Assembly: GCF_003729955.1 (NCBI RefSeq)
Contig: NZ_RJTX01000004.1
Coordinates: forward strand, 434,001-498,000
DNA: 64,000 bases
Source: Chryseobacterium daecheongense
Lineage (GTDB): Bacteria > Bacteroidota > Bacteroidia > Flavobacteriales > Weeksellaceae
Direction of reading: 5' to 3'
Under the pieces are notes generated by a model, which worked only from the letters and a program-made list of their open reading frames with translations, was not told the origin of the DNA and made no database searches. Below, one piece after another: positions 61,231 through 64,000 of this stretch (positions are counted from its first letter, which is position 1; every line of letters begins with the position of its first letter). The position numbers and the translations under genes are program-made.

Positions 61231-64000
61231 ATGGCTTCAAACAAAATACAATTCAGAAGTATTCATGAACTTAAAGATCCGGCTTTAAACAATAAGCTGG
61301 CTCAGAAAGAGTTTCAGGAAGAAATTCCGGTAGAAGATTTCCTTGGAGATGCTGAACAGAACGGATCTAGTACTTCAAGAAGAGATTTCTTAAAATTATT
61401 AGGTTTCTCTACTGCAGCGGTAACATTAGCTGCTTGTGAAGCACCCGTAATTAAAACAATTCCTTACGTGGTAAAACCACATGATATTATTCCGGGAGTT
61501 CCTAATTATTACGCTTCAACTTATTTTGATGGTTTCGACTTTGCTAGTGTTCTAGTAAAGACTCGTGAAGGTAGACCAATTAAAATAGAACCTAACCCAG
61601 CTGCAAAAGATTTGGGTAAAACCAATGCAAGAGCTCAGGCAAGTGTACTTTCTCTTTATGATAATGATAAAGTAAAACAGCCTAAACTAAACGGTAAAGA
61701 CGAAACTTTCGATAAAGTGGATGATTTTGTTCTTAAAGGTTTGGCAGAAGCTCAGGCAGGAGGAAAGAAGATTGTGCTTTTATCTCATTCTTTGCCTTCA
61801 CCTACTTTCAAAAAATTATTTTCTGAATTTAAAGCAAAATACCCTACAGCAGAATTAGTAACCTATGATGCTTTCCCTTACTCTGCAGCGCTTGATGCGG
61901 CTCAGGAGGTTTTCGGACAAAGAGCATTACCGGTTTATGATCTTTCAGCTACTGAATTAGTAGTTTCTTTCCAAGCAGATTTCTTAGGAGACTACAATGC
62001 TTCAAGTTTAGAAACTTCTTACGCAGCAGCTAGAAAACCGGGAAAAAATATGTTGAGACACATCCAAGTGGAATCAAACATGTCTTTAACAGGTGCTAAT
62101 GCTGATTCAAGATACAGTTTAAAACCAAGTGCTGTAAACAAAACATTAGTTGAGGTTTACAACGCAATCGTAGGAGGTGGTACTTCTGATAAGACCGCAT
62201 CTGAAATTGCAAAAGAAATATTGGCAAAAGGAAGCAAAGCTGTTGTTTTTGCTGATGGTTCTAAAGGAGCACAGGTTTTAGCACACTTAATTAACCAAAA
62301 ATTAGGTTCAGTAGCTTTCACTGGTAAAGCTAACTTACTTAAAGAATTTGATAAAGCAAGATATCAGGAATTTTTAGGATGGATCAATGCAGGTCAGGTT
62401 GGAGTATTAATTGCCAACAATGTAGATCCTATCTACTCTCACCATAAAGGAGCTGATTTTGAAAAATCATTATCAAAAGTTCCTTATGTAATTGCAGTTG
62501 CTGATAAGAAAAATGCAATGTACAAAGCAGCGAAAGCTGTAATTCCTGTTGCTAACTGGCTAGAATCTTGGGGAGATATTGAACCTCAGACAGGAGCATA
62601 TTCATTGATGCAGCCAACGATTCAGAAAATCTACAAATCAAGACAGATCGAAGAATCTCTATTGGTTTGGAAAAATGGTAAAAACAACGCTGCTAATAAT
62701 TATTATGATTATTTAAAGGCGAATGCTACTTCTCTGTTAGCAGGCACTTCTTTCAATAAAGCATTGTACAATGGTATCAACGCTTCTGCCAATGCTACAA
62801 CATTATCATATGCAGGAGGAAATGCTGCTCAGGCTATTGCTGAATTGAACAACTTCAAAGCTTCTGATCTAGAATTGGTATTATATACTAAGCCTTCTAT
62901 GGGAGACGGAACTCAGGCAAATAACCCTTGGTTACAAGAATTACCTGACCCTATCACAAGAATGTCTTGGGATAACTATTTGACAATTTCTCTAAAAGAT
63001 GCAGAAAGATTAGGAATCGAAAATGATCTTAATGCAAGAATGCAGTTAGACGGTTCCATCGTGAATCTTACTGTAGGTGGAGTAAAAATAGAAAACGTTC
63101 CTGTATTCATTCAACCTGGACAAGCTGAAGGATCTGTAGGTCTTGCACTTGGGTATGGTAAGAAAAACTCAGGAGCAACAGCTGATACAGGAGTAAATGC
63201 TTATCCTTTATTTGATGGTTCTAACTTAATTGTATCTAATGTTAAATTAGAAAAGACAGGTGAAGATCATGAATTTGCAGGTATCCAGCTTCAAAATACA
63301 TTAATGGGACGTTATGAGATCGCTAAGGAAGTTCCTCTAGCTGATTTCTTAAACGTAGCATTTGATGACGAACATAAAGGATGGAATAAGCCTTTGGAAT
63401 ATCATACGATCAGCGGAGCTCTTCCGGCAAGAAAGATTGACCTTTGGGATGCTTTCGATGATACGGATGGACCTCACTTCAACTTATCAATCGACTTGAA
63501 CTCTTGTACAGGTTGTGGAGCATGTATTATTGCTTGTCAGGCTGAAAACAACGTTCCTGTTGTTGGTAAAGAAGAGATCAGAATGTCGAGAGATATGTAT
63601 TGGTTAAGAATTGACCGTTACTACTCTACTCAAGAGAAAGTTGAGGTATATGAAGGATTAAAAGAAGGTATGGCTGTTCCTGAACTTTATGGAAACAGAG
63701 TTCCTCTTCTTACCAGCGAGGGAGCATTAGATCACCCTGCAACAAATCCTGATGTGATTTTCCAGCCAGTAATGTGTCAGCACTGTAACCACGCTCCATG
63801 TGAAACAGTATGTCCGGTAGCGGCTACTTCACACAGTAAGCAAGGTCAGAACCACATGGCTTACAACAGATGTATCGGTACAAGATATTGTGCAAACAAC
63901 TGTCCATATAAAGTAAGACGTTTCAACTGGTTTACTTATAACCTGAATGACAAGTTCGATTTCAACATGAACAACGATCTTGGAAGAATGGTACTAAACC
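61231..64000 (+). CDS. actB: Alternative complex III subunit ActB, partial (runs off right edge)
   Basis: The open frame runs from the ATG at 61231 to the window end (923 codons). The N-terminus carries a twin-arginine motif SRRDFLKLLGFS (Arg50, Arg51) with a lipobox-like LAAC (Cys69), so it is exported folded and perhaps acylated. The first part resembles a molybdopterin oxidoreductase, which in ActB lacks the cofactor. From about residue 750 comes a ferredoxin-like part with CTGCGACIIAC, CQHCNHAPCETVCP and CIGTRYCANNCPYKVRRFNW, ligands for Fe-S clusters. It passes electrons from menaquinol within the complex. actC and the rest lie beyond the window. Confidence 0.93.
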   Translation, partial: MASNKIQFRSIHELKDPALNNKLAQKEFQEEIPVEDFLGDAEQNGSSTSRRDFLKLLGFSTAAVTLAACEAPVIKTIPYVVKPHDIIPGVPNYYASTYFDGFDFASVLVKTREGRPIKIEPNPAAKDLGKTNARAQASVLSLYDNDKVKQPKLNGKDETFDKVDDFVLKGLAEAQAGGKKIVLLSHSLPSPTFKKLFSEFKAKYPTAELVTYDAFPYSAALDAAQEVFGQRALPVYDLSATELVVSFQADFLGDYNASSLETSYAAARKPGKNMLRHIQVESNMSLTGANADSRYSLKPSAVNKTLVEVYNAIVGGGTSDKTASEIAKEILAKGSKAVVFADGSKGAQVLAHLINQKLGSVAFTGKANLLKEFDKARYQEFLGWINAGQVGVLIANNVDPIYSHHKGADFEKSLSKVPYVIAVADKKNAMYKAAKAVIPVANWLESWGDIEPQTGAYSLMQPTIQKIYKSRQIEESLLVWKNGKNNAANNYYDYLKANATSLLAGTSFNKALYNGINASANATTLSYAGGNAAQAIAELNNFKASDLELVLYTKPSMGDGTQANNPWLQELPDPITRMSWDNYLTISLKDAERLGIENDLNARMQLDGSIVNLTVGGVKIENVPVFIQPGQAEGSVGLALGYGKKNSGATADTGVNAYPLFDGSNLIVSNVKLEKTGEDHEFAGIQLQNTLMGRYEIAKEVPLADFLNVAFDDEHKGWNKPLEYHTISGALPARKIDLWDAFDDTDGPHFNLSIDLNSCTGCGACIIACQAENNVPVVGKEEIRMSRDMYWLRIDRYYSTQEKVEVYEGLKEGMAVPELYGNRVPLLTSEGALDHPATNPDVIFQPVMCQHCNHAPCETVCPVAATSHSKQGQNHMAYNRCIGTRYCANNCPYKVRRFNWFTYNLNDKFDFNMNNDLGRMVLN

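Overview
The window looks like a chromosomal segment of a Bacteroidota bacterium of the family Weeksellaceae, most like Chryseobacterium. The signs are low-GC coding, TAnnTTTG promoter elements, A-rich leaders with weak Shine-Dalgarno sites, type IX secretion (T9SS) sorting domains, the gliding lipoprotein GldH, glutamine synthetase III, an alternative complex III (actAB), and double-glycine leader peptides beginning MKNLKKIS or MKKLSKQN. I see no rRNA, tRNA, IS element, integrase or CRISPR array. This assignment is inference from reading; no database search was done.

The left third (1-23 kb) is an accessory effector island. A leftward operon encodes a T9SS-sorted surface protein, a 3469-residue SpvB/FG-GAP/RHS giant with a unique C-terminal tip, and a small lipoprotein placed like an immunity gene. 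Rightward, from 12.4 to 23.3 kb, lie an M15 cell-wall peptidase, a patatin-like phospholipase, a small acidic protein, a 1338-residue protein of unknown function, a minimal nucleotidyltransferase, an 844-residue polymorphic toxin ending in a YwqJ-like deaminase domain, its MORN-repeat (YwqK-like) partner, and a WYL-domain regulator.

The most interesting signal is not a gene. Five transcription units in this island, including the regulator's own, carry the same operator-promoter module. It is CGWCA-N5-TGTCG, then exactly 11 bp, then a TAnnTTTG -7 element. This ties lipid-, wall- and nucleic-acid-attacking enzymes into one apparent regulon, probably controlled by the WYL protein. Two of the transcripts also share a duplicated 5' leader of about 85 nt containing a similar short ORF.

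From 23.3 kb the content is mostly housekeeping. In order: a TonB-like protein, tadA, coaX, a GG-leader peptide, an M1 peptidase, a Bacteroidota-specific protein with a phosphorylase-like end, glutamine synthetase III, an NlpC/P60 lipoprotein, a pentapeptide-repeat protein, the cell-shape operon mreB-mreC-mreD-mrdA-rodA, the haem genes hemA-hemC-hemD-hemE, a nitroreductase, a second GG-leader peptide, sufS, rplY, prs, an SGNH-hydrolase lipoprotein with a FadL-type porin, ricT-gldH-PBP1A, selO, a T9SS adhesin-like protein, a polytopic membrane protein, a SPOR protein, and the start of the alternative complex III operon (actA, and actB cut by the right edge). Convergent genes are usually separated by compact bidirectional hairpin terminators.
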